Source: Mediterranea sp. (in: CFB group bacteria)
GTDB lineage: Bacteria > Bacteroidota > Bacteroidia > Bacteroidales > Bacteroidaceae
Direction of reading: 5' to 3'
DNA: 64,000 bases
Assembly (NCBI GenBank): GCA_031287715.1
Contig: JAITSN010000020.1
Coordinates: forward strand, 22,085 to 86,084
Positions within the stretch are counted from its first letter, which is position 1. Each line of letters begins with the position of its first letter. The position numbers and the translations under genes are program-made. Under the pieces are notes generated by a model. It was not told the DNA's origin, made no database searches, and saw nothing but the letters and a program-made list of their open reading frames with translations. Below, in pieces: positions 42,536 to 51,674 of the stretch.

Positions 42536-45500
42536 TTAAATACCTAACCTTACCGTCAATGTAAATTGCTTAGGAACCGGAGCGGCTACCCCACCTGTAT
42601 TGTAGAATTCAGGGTCTTGTCCGTTCAATTTCTTATCAGCATAGATCAAGAATAGATTAGTGGCCTGCAACTTCAATGAGAGATCGCTGATCTTAAATGT
42701 ACCTAACCATGATTTGGGAAAGTCATACGATAGCGAGATTTCTTTCATCCGTACAAAATCGCCTTTTGCCACACGGGCCGTCGAATGGTTATAGGCATTA
42801 TAAGCATAGCTTAAATACCTGTCGCTTGCGTTCTGGCGCCGGTCTGCAATAACCGGAATGGTAGTGATCTTTTCGTCTCCGGAGATGGTCCATCTGTTCT
42901 TGAATTCTTTCGGCATCGCATCCAGATCCGAATATCTGTTGCTGAATACAGGGTCAAGGCGGATGACATTACCGAATGAGTAGGTCATGAAAACATTCAA
43001 GCGGAAGTTTTTGTAGTTGAATATGTTTCCCAAGCTACCCGTGATGGTAGGATCTGTTGGGCCTTCATATACAAGATGATCTTTCAGATCCCGTTCCTGG
43101 AAATTTATATCACTTACGGTCAGCTCGCCATTTTCGTTTATAAAAGTAGGTAAGCCTTCTTCATTCAATCCCTGGAAATCCATGGAGAACAAAGAGCGTA
43201 CCGGATAGCCTGCCATGGTAAACCCTGTACCGGTGATCATATCGATCACACGGGAATCGGATTCGAGTTCCGTAACTTCGTTCTTAGTTTTGGAGAAAAT
43301 GAAATCCGTACTCCATTTAAAGTCTTTCGTTACAATGTTGCGTGTGGATAGCGTAAACTCAATACCGCTTGATTTCATGCTTGCAACATTGGCAAACTTG
43401 GTGATCTGGCCGCCAATCCCCATCGTATTGATCACACCGATCAGGTCGTAATTGTTGCGTTTGTACCAATCGGCCGCAAGATTGATCCGGTTGTTCAAAA
43501 AGCCGATCTCGGCTCCGATGTTCAATTCATGCTTCTTTTCGTATGTCAATTCACTGTTTTCCAAATCGTAGATCTCCAATCCGGATTCGTTCACGCTTGC
43601 AAACGGGCGCCAGGGATTGTAGCTCTGGATAACTACATGTGAGTTGGTTACACTTGTCGGCCCGCGGTCGGCTGTTAAAGAGTAAGATGCTTTTAATACG
43701 AAATTGGAAAGCGTCGGCCGGACTTGTTCAAAGAACTTTTCTTCGTGCGCGTTCCATGCCCCGGAAATATTCCATGTCGGCAACCAGCGTGCGGAACGGC
43801 TTTTCCCAAGTTTATTGGTTCCTTCATAACGGGCCGTACCGTTAATGGTGTACTTTCCCTGGTATGAATACGTTCCGGTACCAAAGAATGATGCGGAACG
43901 GCTTCTGGTTTCGTCAATGGTAAAATACTGCGCTCCTTCTTCATTCCCCTGTTTGAAATAAAGGTAGTCATAAGCGGCAAGCATACCCATTTCATATTGC
44001 ATACCGGTTCCATTGAACCATGTCTTCCTGCGGTCCACAGCGTTCACTTCCATCCCGCCAAAGAAATTCACAATGTGCGAATCTTTGTATACATCATTGT
44101 AGGCGGCTGTTGCGCGGACGTCATAACTGGACATCGAATGTTTCGTTTCACGATAGAAGCCTCCTACGGGAAGCACGGATATAGGCAATGAGTTTGCATT
44201 GTCAGGGTCTGTATACAGCCAGGGATTGTTGTCGCGCATCGTGGCGTCGTCCATCATCCGGAATGCCCATGCCTGGTTTGAGTTATCACGGATTTCATGC
44301 CCCTGGGTTGTCGATGAAAACTTATAAGCTCCCAGTGCCGATAGTTCTACCTTCTTAATGGGCTTCCATTTCATTTCTCCCTGAAACTTCAGATCGACAA
44401 CATTGAGCTTCATAAAGTTATTGTCCAGCTCGGTTAATATATTGAAAGGAGCGTAATTGCGCACATAGGACTCATTCTGATCAAGCGCCCGCGATGTATT
44501 TAGCGAATACGAATAGGGATTGATGTCGAAGTCGCGTCTAACCTCTCCCGACACAACGTCTATGGACTGGTTTAATGTTCCGGGAGCTTTCTGCTTGCGG
44601 TAGGATGCGTTTCCAATCAAATTAAGAGACAGATTGGAGTAGATATTATATAACGCATTGATATTCGCCGTGTAGCGTTTTACCTCACTCTGCCTGTACC
44701 AACCCGGATCTGTCATGACACTTAACGAAGTATAGTAGGAGGCTTTTTCCGTTCCGGATGACATGCTGATAGCATGATTCTGGGAAACTGCATTGTTGAA
44801 CAAGGCATTGAACCAGTCCGTATTGCGGTATTCTGCTTCTTTCAGGTAGGCATTGCGGCTTTCAATGGTGTTCTCCATTACAAATTTCCCTGTAACCGGA
44901 TCGTATGTATTAAGCAAATGGTACATTTTACCATAAACTCCACTGTTGGAGGCCCGGTAGGTTTCTGCAAAATTCAAGTATCCTGCACTTTCCATTTCAC
45001 GGTATATCCCCATTTGTTCCTGGGAGTTCATAATATTGTAGTCACCATAACTCGGAACTAACCGTAGTGAATATTCGCCCGTATAACTAATCTTATTGCT
45101 GCCGGCTTTACCTTTTTTGGTGGTTATAACGATCACCCCGGCCATAGCCCGCGCACCATATATTGAAGTTGCAGAGCCGTCTTTCAGGATCTGGAAACTT
45201 TCAATATCATCTGCATTCAATCCTGCAACAGCCGAAGATATCAGTGTTTCTGCATCTCCCGATGATAAGTCGTCGGCGCTAACTTCTACAACATCTTCCA
45301 TTATCACACCGTCTACTACCCAAAGCGGTTTTGAACTACCGTAGATAGAAGTGGCTCCACGTACTCGAATCTTAGGAGCGGTACCAAACGTTCCCGATAC
45401 GTTCTGTACGGAAACACCGGCAGCACGTCCTTCCAGCGCACGGCTGATTTCGGCGATACCATCCAGCTTGACATTGTCTGCCGATAATTTAGTTGTAGCC

Positions 45501-45643
45501 CCTGTAAACAAACGTTTATCCATCCGTTGCATACCGGTCACAACAACCTCCTCGAGCAACTCCGAATCAGCCTTTAACACAACCCTCACATTAGGCCTAA
45601 TGGCCACTTCCTGTGATTGCATACCAATGTACGAGACTTGCAA
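42536..45643 (-). CDS. SusC/RagA TonB-linked porin, N-terminus removed by DNA inversion (OFF state)
   Basis: The frame encodes about 1035 residues: the rest of the CarboxypepD_reg-like domain (LQVSYIGMQSQEV), the TonB-box and plug region (VVVTGMQRMDKRLFTGA, then IRVRGATSI and GVIVITTKKGKAG) and the barrel to the final LTVRLGI. It has no signal peptide and no good start: upstream of the inverted repeat the frame closes at a TAG. The missing start codon, signal peptide and first domain half are found on the opposite strand at 45773-45989. Computed inversion between the 17-bp repeats puts the ATG at 45859 and yields an exact 1107-codon frame, the normal SusC length. So the gene is not a pseudogene but a switched-off phase-variable gene. 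Confidence 0.92.
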   Translation of the reverse strand: MQVSYIGMQSQEVAIRPNVRVVLKADSELLEEVVVTGMQRMDKRLFTGATTKLSADNVKLDGIAEISRALEGRAAGVSVQNVSGTFGTAPKIRVRGATSIYGSSKPLWVVDGVIMEDVVEVSADDLSSGDAETLISSAVAGLNADDIESFQILKDGSATSIYGARAMAGVIVITTKKGKAGSNKISYTGEYSLRLVPSYGDYNIMNSQEQMGIYREMESAGYLNFAETYRASNSGVYGKMYHLLNTYDPVTGKFVMENTIESRNAYLKEAEYRNTDWFNALFNNAVSQNHAISMSSGTEKASYYTSLSVMTDPGWYRQSEVKRYTANINALYNIYSNLSLNLIGNASYRKQKAPGTLNQSIDVVSGEVRRDFDINPYSYSLNTSRALDQNESYVRNYAPFNILTELDNNFMKLNVVDLKFQGEMKWKPIKKVELSALGAYKFSSTTQGHEIRDNSNQAWAFRMMDDATMRDNNPWLYTDPDNANSLPISVLPVGGFYRETKHSMSSYDVRATAAYNDVYKDSHIVNFFGGMEVNAVDRRKTWFNGTGMQYEMGMLAAYDYLYFKQGNEEGAQYFTIDETRSRSASFFGTGTYSYQGKYTINGTARYEGTNKLGKSRSARWLPTWNISGAWNAHEEKFFEQVRPTLSNFVLKASYSLTADRGPTSVTNSHVVIQSYNPWRPFASVNESGLEIYDLENSELTYEKKHELNIGAEIGFLNNRINLAADWYKRNNYDLIGVINTMGIGGQITKFANVASMKSSGIEFTLSTRNIVTKDFKWSTDFIFSKTKNEVTELESDSRVIDMITGTGFTMAGYPVRSLFSMDFQGLNEEGLPTFINENGELTVSDINFQERDLKDHLVYEGPTDPTITGSLGNIFNYKNFRLNVFMTYSFGNVIRLDPVFSNRYSDLDAMPKEFKNRWTISGDEKITTIPVIADRRQNASDRYLSYAYNAYNHSTARVAKGDFVRMKEISLSYDFPKSWLGTFKISDLSLKLQATNLFLIYADKKLNGQDPEFYNTGGVAAPVPKQFTLTVRLGI

Positions 45644-45659
45644 AGTTCTTGCAGAACTT
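45643..45659 (-). repeat. left inverted repeat of the invertible segment
   Basis: On the minus strand it reads AAGTTCTGCAAGAACTT, identical over 17 bases to the right repeat at 45973-45989. Each copy is itself a near-palindrome (AAGTTCT and AGAACTT around 3 bases), as expected for a recombinase site. Confidence 0.92.
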
Positions 45660-45679
45660 AACTAAATTTACAATAGTTG

Positions 45680-45710
45680 TTTGGTTTTTATTAAAAGATA
45701 TGTATCTTTG
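45680..45710 (+). promoter_or_regulatory. invertible promoter
   Basis: TTTG (45680-45683), 19 nt and TATCTTTG (45703-45710) fit the Bacteroidetes consensus. It now drives only the 78-codon fragment at 45773; after inversion it would drive the SusC-SusD-metallopeptidase-DUF4302 operon. Confidence 0.88.
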
Positions 45711-45772
45711 TTTACGTTTTAATATAGAAGATTATAATTATTTCTTTTAAAAAATTAATCCTATATTTATTT

Positions 45773-46009
45773 ATGAAAAGAAAATTAAAGTTGTTATTGG
45801 TCTACCTTATTACAGGCGTGGGTTTGCTCACTGCTCAAACCACAACTGTAACAGGTGTTGTCATCTCCGAAGAGGACAATGAACCTATTGTTGGAGCAAC
45901 AATATTAGTAAAGGGTACTACAGTAGGTACTATAACTGATATTGATGGTAAGTTTTCAATCTCGAATTTGCCAAGTTCTGCAAGAACTTCAGCAAAAAAT
46001 AGCAATTAA
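45773..46009 (+). CDS. displaced N-terminus of the left SusC (OFF-state 78-residue product)
   Basis: It starts with a signal peptide (about 1-22, [11 protein letters not shown] to TAQ), then [20 protein letters not shown] and [19 protein letters not shown], the first two thirds of a CarboxypepD_reg-like domain. After the inverted repeat (the SSART codons) the frame runs seven unrelated codons and stops at 46007-46009. The ON form would continue L-Q-V-S-Y-I-G. If translated in the OFF state it would give a short exported fragment, probably degraded. It is a gene part, not an independent gene. Confidence 0.9.
   Translation: MKRKLKLLLVYLITGVGLLTAQTTTVTGVVISEEDNEPIVGATILVKGTTVGTITDIDGKFSISNLPSSARTSAKNSN
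45973..45989 (+). repeat. right inverted repeat of the invertible segment
   Basis: AAGTTCTGCAAGAACTT on the plus strand matches the left repeat exactly in inverted orientation. It falls inside codons for Ser-Ser-Ala-Arg-Thr, so recombination there keeps the frame. Confidence 0.92.
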
Positions 46010-46116
46010 AGTTAATTTCATAGAGAAGAAACAACCGGATTCCATAGATAAAAACGGTTGGCGAATTTCTTTTGTTTTATTGTTTAGCTTAGCCTCATCT
46101 TTCCTATATATAATAT

Positions 46117-46145
46117 AAAGAACCCGTAAGCCAGGGGGTCTTTTT
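46117..46145 (+). terminator. probable terminator after the OFF-state fragment
   Basis: AAGA (46118-46121) and CCC (46123-46125) pair with GGG (46136-46138) and TCTT (46139-46142), followed by T. The stem is short, with one bulge. It would limit readthrough from the invertible promoter into the right SusC locus. Confidence 0.5.
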
Positions 46146-46150
46146 AAGAT

Positions 46151-46270
46151 AAAACCATTTATACGGCCATCGAAATGCCACTCACGGCTTGTGTGACGCT
46201 TCGACGGCCGTCGAAGCGTCATTTACGGCGGGGAAACCATTTCGACAGCCGTCGAAGCGTCGATTCGGGT
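46151..46270. repeat. array E, 41-bp period, 3 copies with a 26-bp perfect palindrome
   Basis: Related units start at 46151, 46192 and 46233. The third has GGAAACCATTTCGACAGCC; the first has AAAACCATTTATACGGCC. At 46195-46220 lies a perfect 26-bp palindrome centred on CGACGG/CCGTCG with ends GACGC and GCGTC. The CGAAGCGTCATTT block is shared with array F. It lies between a terminator and the promoter of the right SusC. Confidence 0.85.
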
Positions 46271-46365
46271 ATGAACACCTGTTTTTCTTATCAGTTTATT
46301 AGTTGGAAGGGTAGAAAATGTCCTTTTCCAACCGATTTATACACAACAAATACACTTTTTGGCTA

Positions 46366-46373
46366 TATTTTTG
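46366..46373 (+). promoter_or_regulatory. -7 box TATTTTTG of the right SusC/SusD locus
   Basis: TATTTTTG fits TAnnTTTG 30 bases before the start at 46404. No clear TTTG box is at the usual distance, so the locus may need an activator. Confidence 0.45.
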
Positions 46374-46403
46374 CGCAAATGTTAACCAAATGTTATTATT
46401 ATT

Positions 46404-49400
46404 ATGAAAGAAAAACAAACGAAAACAAGGGCATGGAAACTTCTCCGGCGATTGGTATTCCTGCTTATAATTCCCATCGGGATGTCTGCCCAAAACATCG
46501 CTGTGAAAGGGAATGTAGTCGATGAATTTGGCGACCCGATCATTGGTGCAACTGTTGTGCAGAAAAATGCGACGTCCAATGGAACAATCACAGATTTGAA
46601 TGGCGGCTTCACGCTGAACGTACCGGCAAATACCACACTTGTTGTGTCGTACATCGGTATGGAAAACCAGGAAGTGAAAGCTGTTGCAGGACAAACGCTG
46701 ACGATTGCGCTGAAAGATTCGGCCGAAGCGATCGATGAAGTCGTTGTTATCGGTTATGGGAGCCGGGCCAGAAAAGACTTGACCGGCTCGGTAGGTTCCA
46801 TATCGGGAGCCAAGCTGGCTGCCGTGCCGGTTTCTTCGGCTGCCGAAGCGCTCCAGGGTAAGATTGCCGGCGTGCAGGTGACCACAATTGATGGCGCCCC
46901 GGGTGCGGAAATCAATATTCGTGTGCGTGGAGGTACATCCGTGACCCAGAACAATCAACCGCTTTATATTGTGGATGGTTTCCAGGCAGACAATATCAAC
47001 GATATTCCGCCAACGGATATTCAATCCATTGATGTGCTGAAAGACGCTTCCCTGACGGCTATCTACGGTTCAAGGGGAGGTAATGGCGTTGTTATTGTCA
47101 CTACAAAATCGGCTCAGCAGGGTAAGATGAGGGTGGAGTTTAATACGTATGCACAGATGCGCACCCTGGCCCGCAAGCTGGATCTGCTTGACAGTTATGA
47201 GTTCGTGCGGTATCAGTTGGACAATGTGATCAATAACAACTCGAACCTGTATAAGTGGCGGGGCAACTTCGGCAACCCGATGGATATTGAGCTTTACAAG
47301 AACCGGCCGACGAATGACTGGCAGGATGAGATTATGGGCGGCCGGCCGATGAGTTATATGTATAATGTAACGCTTAACGGCGGCAGCGAAAAACTGCGTT
47401 TCAATACCTCAATCACCCACCACGATGAGACGGGTATTATGATCGGTTCGGGCGTTCGGCGTACCAATGTGAATATCAAGATCAACGCCCAGCTTTCGCC
47501 GAAACTGAAACTGCTGATAAACCCGCGTATCAGTACCCGGCGCGATATGGGAGCCGGCGCCGATAACGTCGGAACCGGCGGCCTTCTTGGTGTTTTGCGT
47601 TACCGCCCGACGAACGGATTGCGCGATTTTACCCATAAGGATCCCGAAACGGTTAATGCCGACGAAGAAAAGTATTTTGAATATACCAATCCGAAAGGCG
47701 ATATGGACCAGAACTATCAACTGAAACACTCCTGGAGCTTTACAAACCAGGCTTCGCTTGAATGGTCGCCGATCAAGGAGCTGGTGCTGCGTTCGGATAT
47801 AGCTCAGTTCATGTCGTTCTCGGACAACAACCGTTTTTACGGTTATCTGACCAGCAAAGGCGTTAGCAATAACAATTTGCCTGTGACGGAAATCACCGAT
47901 GGACGTTCCGACAAATATGTATGGACGAATACGGCCAATTATTCAACCTCATTGAACAGTATGCATAACCTTGATTTTCTGTTGGGGCAGGAGATCCAGC
48001 ACAAGCAATCCAAATCGAATTACAGCAGCGCCCGCTACTTCCCCAAAGATATTCTGCCGCGCCGCGCGTTGAACAATATGGGATTGGGTGAGCCATACCT
48101 GATCACTTCCGAAATAAGCTCGCCCGAGCGTACGTCTTCTTTCTTCGGGCAGGCCGGCTATAATTACGATCATAAATATTTGGTATCTGCTACTTTCCGC
48201 GCCGACGGTTCTACCAAATTCTCCCCGGGCAATCAATGGGGATATTTCCCTGCCGTTTCCGGCGCGTGGGTAATAAGCCGTGAGCCGTGGATGGAAGACA
48301 GTCCGCTTATCGATAACCTGAAGCTGCGGGCCGCCATTGGTATGGCCGGTAACAACAATATTAGCGATGATATGTGGCGCTATCAGTATGTGGTTAATTC
48401 TTCCGGAGGCCCGGGGTTCGGCGAAAAGAACCTGAACGGCGAACAATATTATGTGAATGCCGGCGGAAGCACGTTCCCCAACACTAAAATTAAATGGGAA
48501 ACGACCATTACCCGCAACCTGGCGCTTGACCTGGCACTGTTTGGCGATCGTTTGACGATCACTCCGGAGCTATACTGGAACACAACCCGCGACATGCTGT
48601 ATACAAGCCCGATCATCAGTACCACCGGCTACAGCAATCAGACACAGAATATCGGCCAGGTAACAAACAAGGGCTTTGAACTGACGCTGAACGGAACCAT
48701 CGTCCACCAGAGAGACTTCCAGCTGGAGGCCACGTTGACTTTTGGCATGAACAAGTCCCGCATCGACAAGCTAAACGGTACGGATAATGAGTATTGGACA
48801 CATTCTTCGCGCTGGAGCGGTGCCGATGACGACTACTGCCTGAAGGTAGGCGACCAGCTCGGCTTGATCTATGGCTATGTGTATGACGGCATCTATGGCT
48901 TTGACGAATTTGACCGCACGCCGAGCGCCAACTATACTCCGAAGATGGATGCGGACGGCAACCAGATCCCTGTCAACTGCAACAGCCTGTTTGGTACCGC
49001 ACCGGGCCGTCCGAAGTTTAAAAATATCGTCGACCATGCCGCCGGCCGCGAAGATGATGTGAATATTGTAGACGCTAACGACCGCGTGGTGATCGGCAAT
49101 ACCAATCCGGACTTTACCGGCGGTTTCAGCTTCAACGGCCGGTGGAAGAATTTCGACTTCACCTGCAACTTCAACTATATGGTAGGCTTCGATGTGAATA
49201 ACGCTACGGCCTACATGCTGTCGTCGTCCATAAGTAATACAAACAATTACTATAACCTCTTGTCCAAATTCAATGAAAACAACCGCTGGGTCTACACGAA
49301 TGAAATCGGCGAGCGTATCCTGGCAAACTCTACGCTTCCGGCCTATACCGACCAGTATGTCTCGTTGAATGAAGACGCCATTCTCTGGAACCCTGCGGAT

Positions 49401-49679
49401 GTGGGCAAGAACGTGACCCATTCCTATTTTATTGAAGACGGTTCGTTCCTTCGTTTGCAGGACTTGACCATCGGTTACACCTTCCCGCAGAAACTGCTCG
49501 GTAAACTTGGCGTTGAACGCCTGCGCGTTTATTTCACCGGCTCCAACCTTTGGCTCTTGACCGGTTATAGTGGTTATGACCCGGAAGTGGATATACAAAC
49601 CGGCTTGACTCCGGGGATGGACTACAACCGGTATCCGCGTAGCCGTAACTTCCTGTTTGGCCTGAATCTTTCATTCTAA
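46404..49679 (+). CDS. SusC/RagA TonB-linked outer-membrane porin
   Basis: A 1091-residue intact SusC: signal peptide (about 1-29, ending MSAQ), CarboxypepD_reg-like domain (NVVDEFGDPIIGATVV to VSYIGMENQE), TonB box and plug (DEVVVIGYGSRARKDLTGSV, INIRVRGGTSV, LTAIYGSRGGNGVVIVTTKSA), and a barrel ending FLFGLNLSF. It imports a ligand captured by SusD using TonB energy. Unlike its divergent neighbour, its N-terminus is joined, and no inverted repeat is seen in it. SusD follows by 19 bases. Confidence 0.95.
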   Translation: MKEKQTKTRAWKLLRRLVFLLIIPIGMSAQNIAVKGNVVDEFGDPIIGATVVQKNATSNGTITDLNGGFTLNVPANTTLVVSYIGMENQEVKAVAGQTLTIALKDSAEAIDEVVVIGYGSRARKDLTGSVGSISGAKLAAVPVSSAAEALQGKIAGVQVTTIDGAPGAEINIRVRGGTSVTQNNQPLYIVDGFQADNINDIPPTDIQSIDVLKDASLTAIYGSRGGNGVVIVTTKSAQQGKMRVEFNTYAQMRTLARKLDLLDSYEFVRYQLDNVINNNSNLYKWRGNFGNPMDIELYKNRPTNDWQDEIMGGRPMSYMYNVTLNGGSEKLRFNTSITHHDETGIMIGSGVRRTNVNIKINAQLSPKLKLLINPRISTRRDMGAGADNVGTGGLLGVLRYRPTNGLRDFTHKDPETVNADEEKYFEYTNPKGDMDQNYQLKHSWSFTNQASLEWSPIKELVLRSDIAQFMSFSDNNRFYGYLTSKGVSNNNLPVTEITDGRSDKYVWTNTANYSTSLNSMHNLDFLLGQEIQHKQSKSNYSSARYFPKDILPRRALNNMGLGEPYLITSEISSPERTSSFFGQAGYNYDHKYLVSATFRADGSTKFSPGNQWGYFPAVSGAWVISREPWMEDSPLIDNLKLRAAIGMAGNNNISDDMWRYQYVVNSSGGPGFGEKNLNGEQYYVNAGGSTFPNTKIKWETTITRNLALDLALFGDRLTITPELYWNTTRDMLYTSPIISTTGYSNQTQNIGQVTNKGFELTLNGTIVHQRDFQLEATLTFGMNKSRIDKLNGTDNEYWTHSSRWSGADDDYCLKVGDQLGLIYGYVYDGIYGFDEFDRTPSANYTPKMDADGNQIPVNCNSLFGTAPGRPKFKNIVDHAAGREDDVNIVDANDRVVIGNTNPDFTGGFSFNGRWKNFDFTCNFNYMVGFDVNNATAYMLSSSISNTNNYYNLLSKFNENNRWVYTNEIGERILANSTLPAYTDQYVSLNEDAILWNPADVGKNVTHSYFIEDGSFLRLQDLTIGYTFPQKLLGKLGVERLRVYFTGSNLWLLTGYSGYDPEVDIQTGLTPGMDYNRYPRSRNFLFGLNLSF

Positions 49680-49698
49680 CCCCCAAAAAGAAGATCAA

Positions 49699-51654
49699 AT
49701 GAAAAATATAAAATTAATATTATCCGGTATCCTGTTGTTTTCCGTGTTAAGTTCGTGCAGCGACTTCCTCGATGTGAGCACCGATTCCAAGTTCTCGGAC
49801 GATTATGTATTCGGAAGCAAGGAAGAGATCAACCGTGCACTGAACTCAGTCTATGCACATTTGTTGTCAAGCGATACCTACGGAAATAAATTCTACAATA
49901 CGTATGCCCTGAACAATGATGTTGAATTTACAACCAATAGCAGCTATATCCAAAGCACAGCCGGCAACGAGTACAAGCAATTCGATGCAACCCGCAGCGG
50001 CAATGATTTGAACAGCACCTGGACGGCGGCTTATAAATGTATCGAATATGCCAATATTTTTATAACAGGCGCCACGGCCGGTGAACTGTACGCCCAGGGC
50101 GACACCTTGATCCTGCAACAGGTGGGTGAAGCCAAGTGCCTGCGTGCGATGAACTACCACGATATGGTGGTGTTGTTTGGCGATATTCCTTTCAGCCTGA
50201 CGCGTTCATATGACAGGAGCGATGACCTGGTCATGCCCTTGGCCGGCCGCGACTCCATTCTTACAGTCCTGATCGACGATCTCCGCAAGGCCGCTCTCCA
50301 TATGCGCTTTGCCCGCGACCTGACCGATGGGGTGGAACGGGCTTCCAAAGAATTTTGCTGGTCGCTGATCGCCCGGATGGCCATGACCAGGGCCGGATAT
50401 TCCCTGCGTCCCGATAGCAATCCGAACGCCACCGGCACAATGGGGCGCGCTTCGGATTACCGCGATTATTATGAGATCGCCCGCCAATATTGCGACTCGG
50501 TCATCTCTTCAAATACCCACAGCCTGACCAAAGCCTACAACGAGGTGTTCATCGACCAGTGCAACTACATTGTAGACAACGACGACGACCCGATCTTTGA
50601 GATCCCTTTCCTGAAAGAATCCAGCGGCAGCGTAGGTTATATCTGGGGGCCGAAAGGAGAAGTACAGGACGACGTGACGACGGGCAAGAACATATGGGGC
50701 AAGTCCGACGGTGGTATCCGTTTGAATGCGTTCTACCGCTTCAGCTTCGACCGCAGCGATCTGCGCCTCTATACCATAGGCATGTGGTATTACGCCTACG
50801 ACGGCACGCCGGCTATCTTGAACGACTACAATAATTACTGCAACAAATGGTCCAAGTTCTGGGCCAAGCCCGGAAACGTTCAGGGGACGACCAGCGCCGG
50901 CAATACAGGCATCAACTATCCGTACATGCGCTATGCCGATGTGCTGTTGATGTATGCTGAAGCGGTGAATGAGCTGGAAGACGGCGTAACCGGCGCCAAT
51001 GGTGCCAAGGCGATCGCTGCGTTCAAGGAAGTGCGCAACCGCGCCTTTGCTCCCGAACACCGCGGCGAAAAAGTAGACGCCTACGTCGCAGCCAACACCT
51101 CGAAGAACGACTTCCTCAAGATCCTGATGAACGAACGCAAATGGGAGTTCGGCGGCGAAAACATGCGCTGGAAAGACTTGGTGCGCTGGAACAAATATGC
51201 AGAAGTCGTCCGCGATGTCTTCTACGACTATTACGGCTTTGCCTCTTATATCGGCGGAGATAATTTCTACAACAGAGACGACCGCTTCGACACCATGCCT
51301 ATGCAGATCTTCTGGCAGATCGCCGGAAACCCGAATGACGTCAACGTCTATCCGAACACCACCTTGGATGTACTGAATATGTACAATCCCTGGACGCTGG
51401 AGTTCCACCCCGGAACACCCTGGGAAATGGCCGAAATGTACCAATGGTACGACGACGGAACCAGCGCGCCCAAAGCGCAGTGCCGTTACTCCCTCCGCGG
51501 CTATATCCAGGCGGATGAGTTTGGAAATATCACCCCCGACCTGTGGAACGTACCGGCAGAAAACCTGCCTGTGCTCCGCTACATCCTGCCGTTCCCCGCT
51601 TCGGTTATCCAACGCAGCTCCGGCGCATACAAAAACTATTACGGCTACAACTAA
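49699..51654 (+). CDS. SusD/RagB-family nutrient-binding lipoprotein
   Basis: A 651-residue lipoprotein with lipobox SVLSSC followed by SDFLDVSTD. SusD motifs include QQVGEAKCLRAMNYHDMVVLFGDIP and, near the C-terminus, NERKWEFGGENMRWKDLVRWNK, here cited in parts. It is longer than the left SusD (516). It pairs with the SusC just upstream and the beta-helix lipoprotein just downstream. The ligand is not known. Confidence 0.92.
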   Translation: MKNIKLILSGILLFSVLSSCSDFLDVSTDSKFSDDYVFGSKEEINRALNSVYAHLLSSDTYGNKFYNTYALNNDVEFTTNSSYIQSTAGNEYKQFDATRSGNDLNSTWTAAYKCIEYANIFITGATAGELYAQGDTLILQQVGEAKCLRAMNYHDMVVLFGDIPFSLTRSYDRSDDLVMPLAGRDSILTVLIDDLRKAALHMRFARDLTDGVERASKEFCWSLIARMAMTRAGYSLRPDSNPNATGTMGRASDYRDYYEIARQYCDSVISSNTHSLTKAYNEVFIDQCNYIVDNDDDPIFEIPFLKESSGSVGYIWGPKGEVQDDVTTGKNIWGKSDGGIRLNAFYRFSFDRSDLRLYTIGMWYYAYDGTPAILNDYNNYCNKWSKFWAKPGNVQGTTSAGNTGINYPYMRYADVLLMYAEAVNELEDGVTGANGAKAIAAFKEVRNRAFAPEHRGEKVDAYVAANTSKNDFLKILMNERKWEFGGENMRWKDLVRWNKYAEVVRDVFYDYYGFASYIGGDNFYNRDDRFDTMPMQIFWQIAGNPNDVNVYPNTTLDVLNMYNPWTLEFHPGTPWEMAEMYQWYDDGTSAPKAQCRYSLRGYIQADEFGNITPDLWNVPAENLPVLRYILPFPASVIQRSSGAYKNYYGYN

Positions 51655-51674
51655 CCTTTAAAAATTGAAGTACG

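Larger units (their letters stand above)
45643..45989. mobile_element. 347-bp invertible segment (promoter plus SusC N-terminus)
   Basis: It is bounded by exact 17-bp inverted repeats inside the coding sequence. It contains a full consensus promoter, a short leader, the start codon, the signal peptide and half of the first domain of SusC. In the present orientation all of these read rightward, away from the susC body. Inversion maps position p to 91632 minus p and restores the gene in frame. No recombinase gene lies in the window, so inversion would depend on one elsewhere. SusC/SusD phase variation by a tyrosine recombinase is known in Bacteroides fragilis. Confidence 0.92.

Noticed and set aside
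42536..45643. Left SusC as a decayed pseudogene
   Set aside because: The missing N-terminus is present nearby in inverted orientation and computed inversion restores an exact frame, so it is a switched gene.
46299..47024. 241-codon minus-strand open frame near the right SusC start
   Set aside because: Antisense to the SusC signal peptide and first domain, no motif, and it would run through the SusC promoter.
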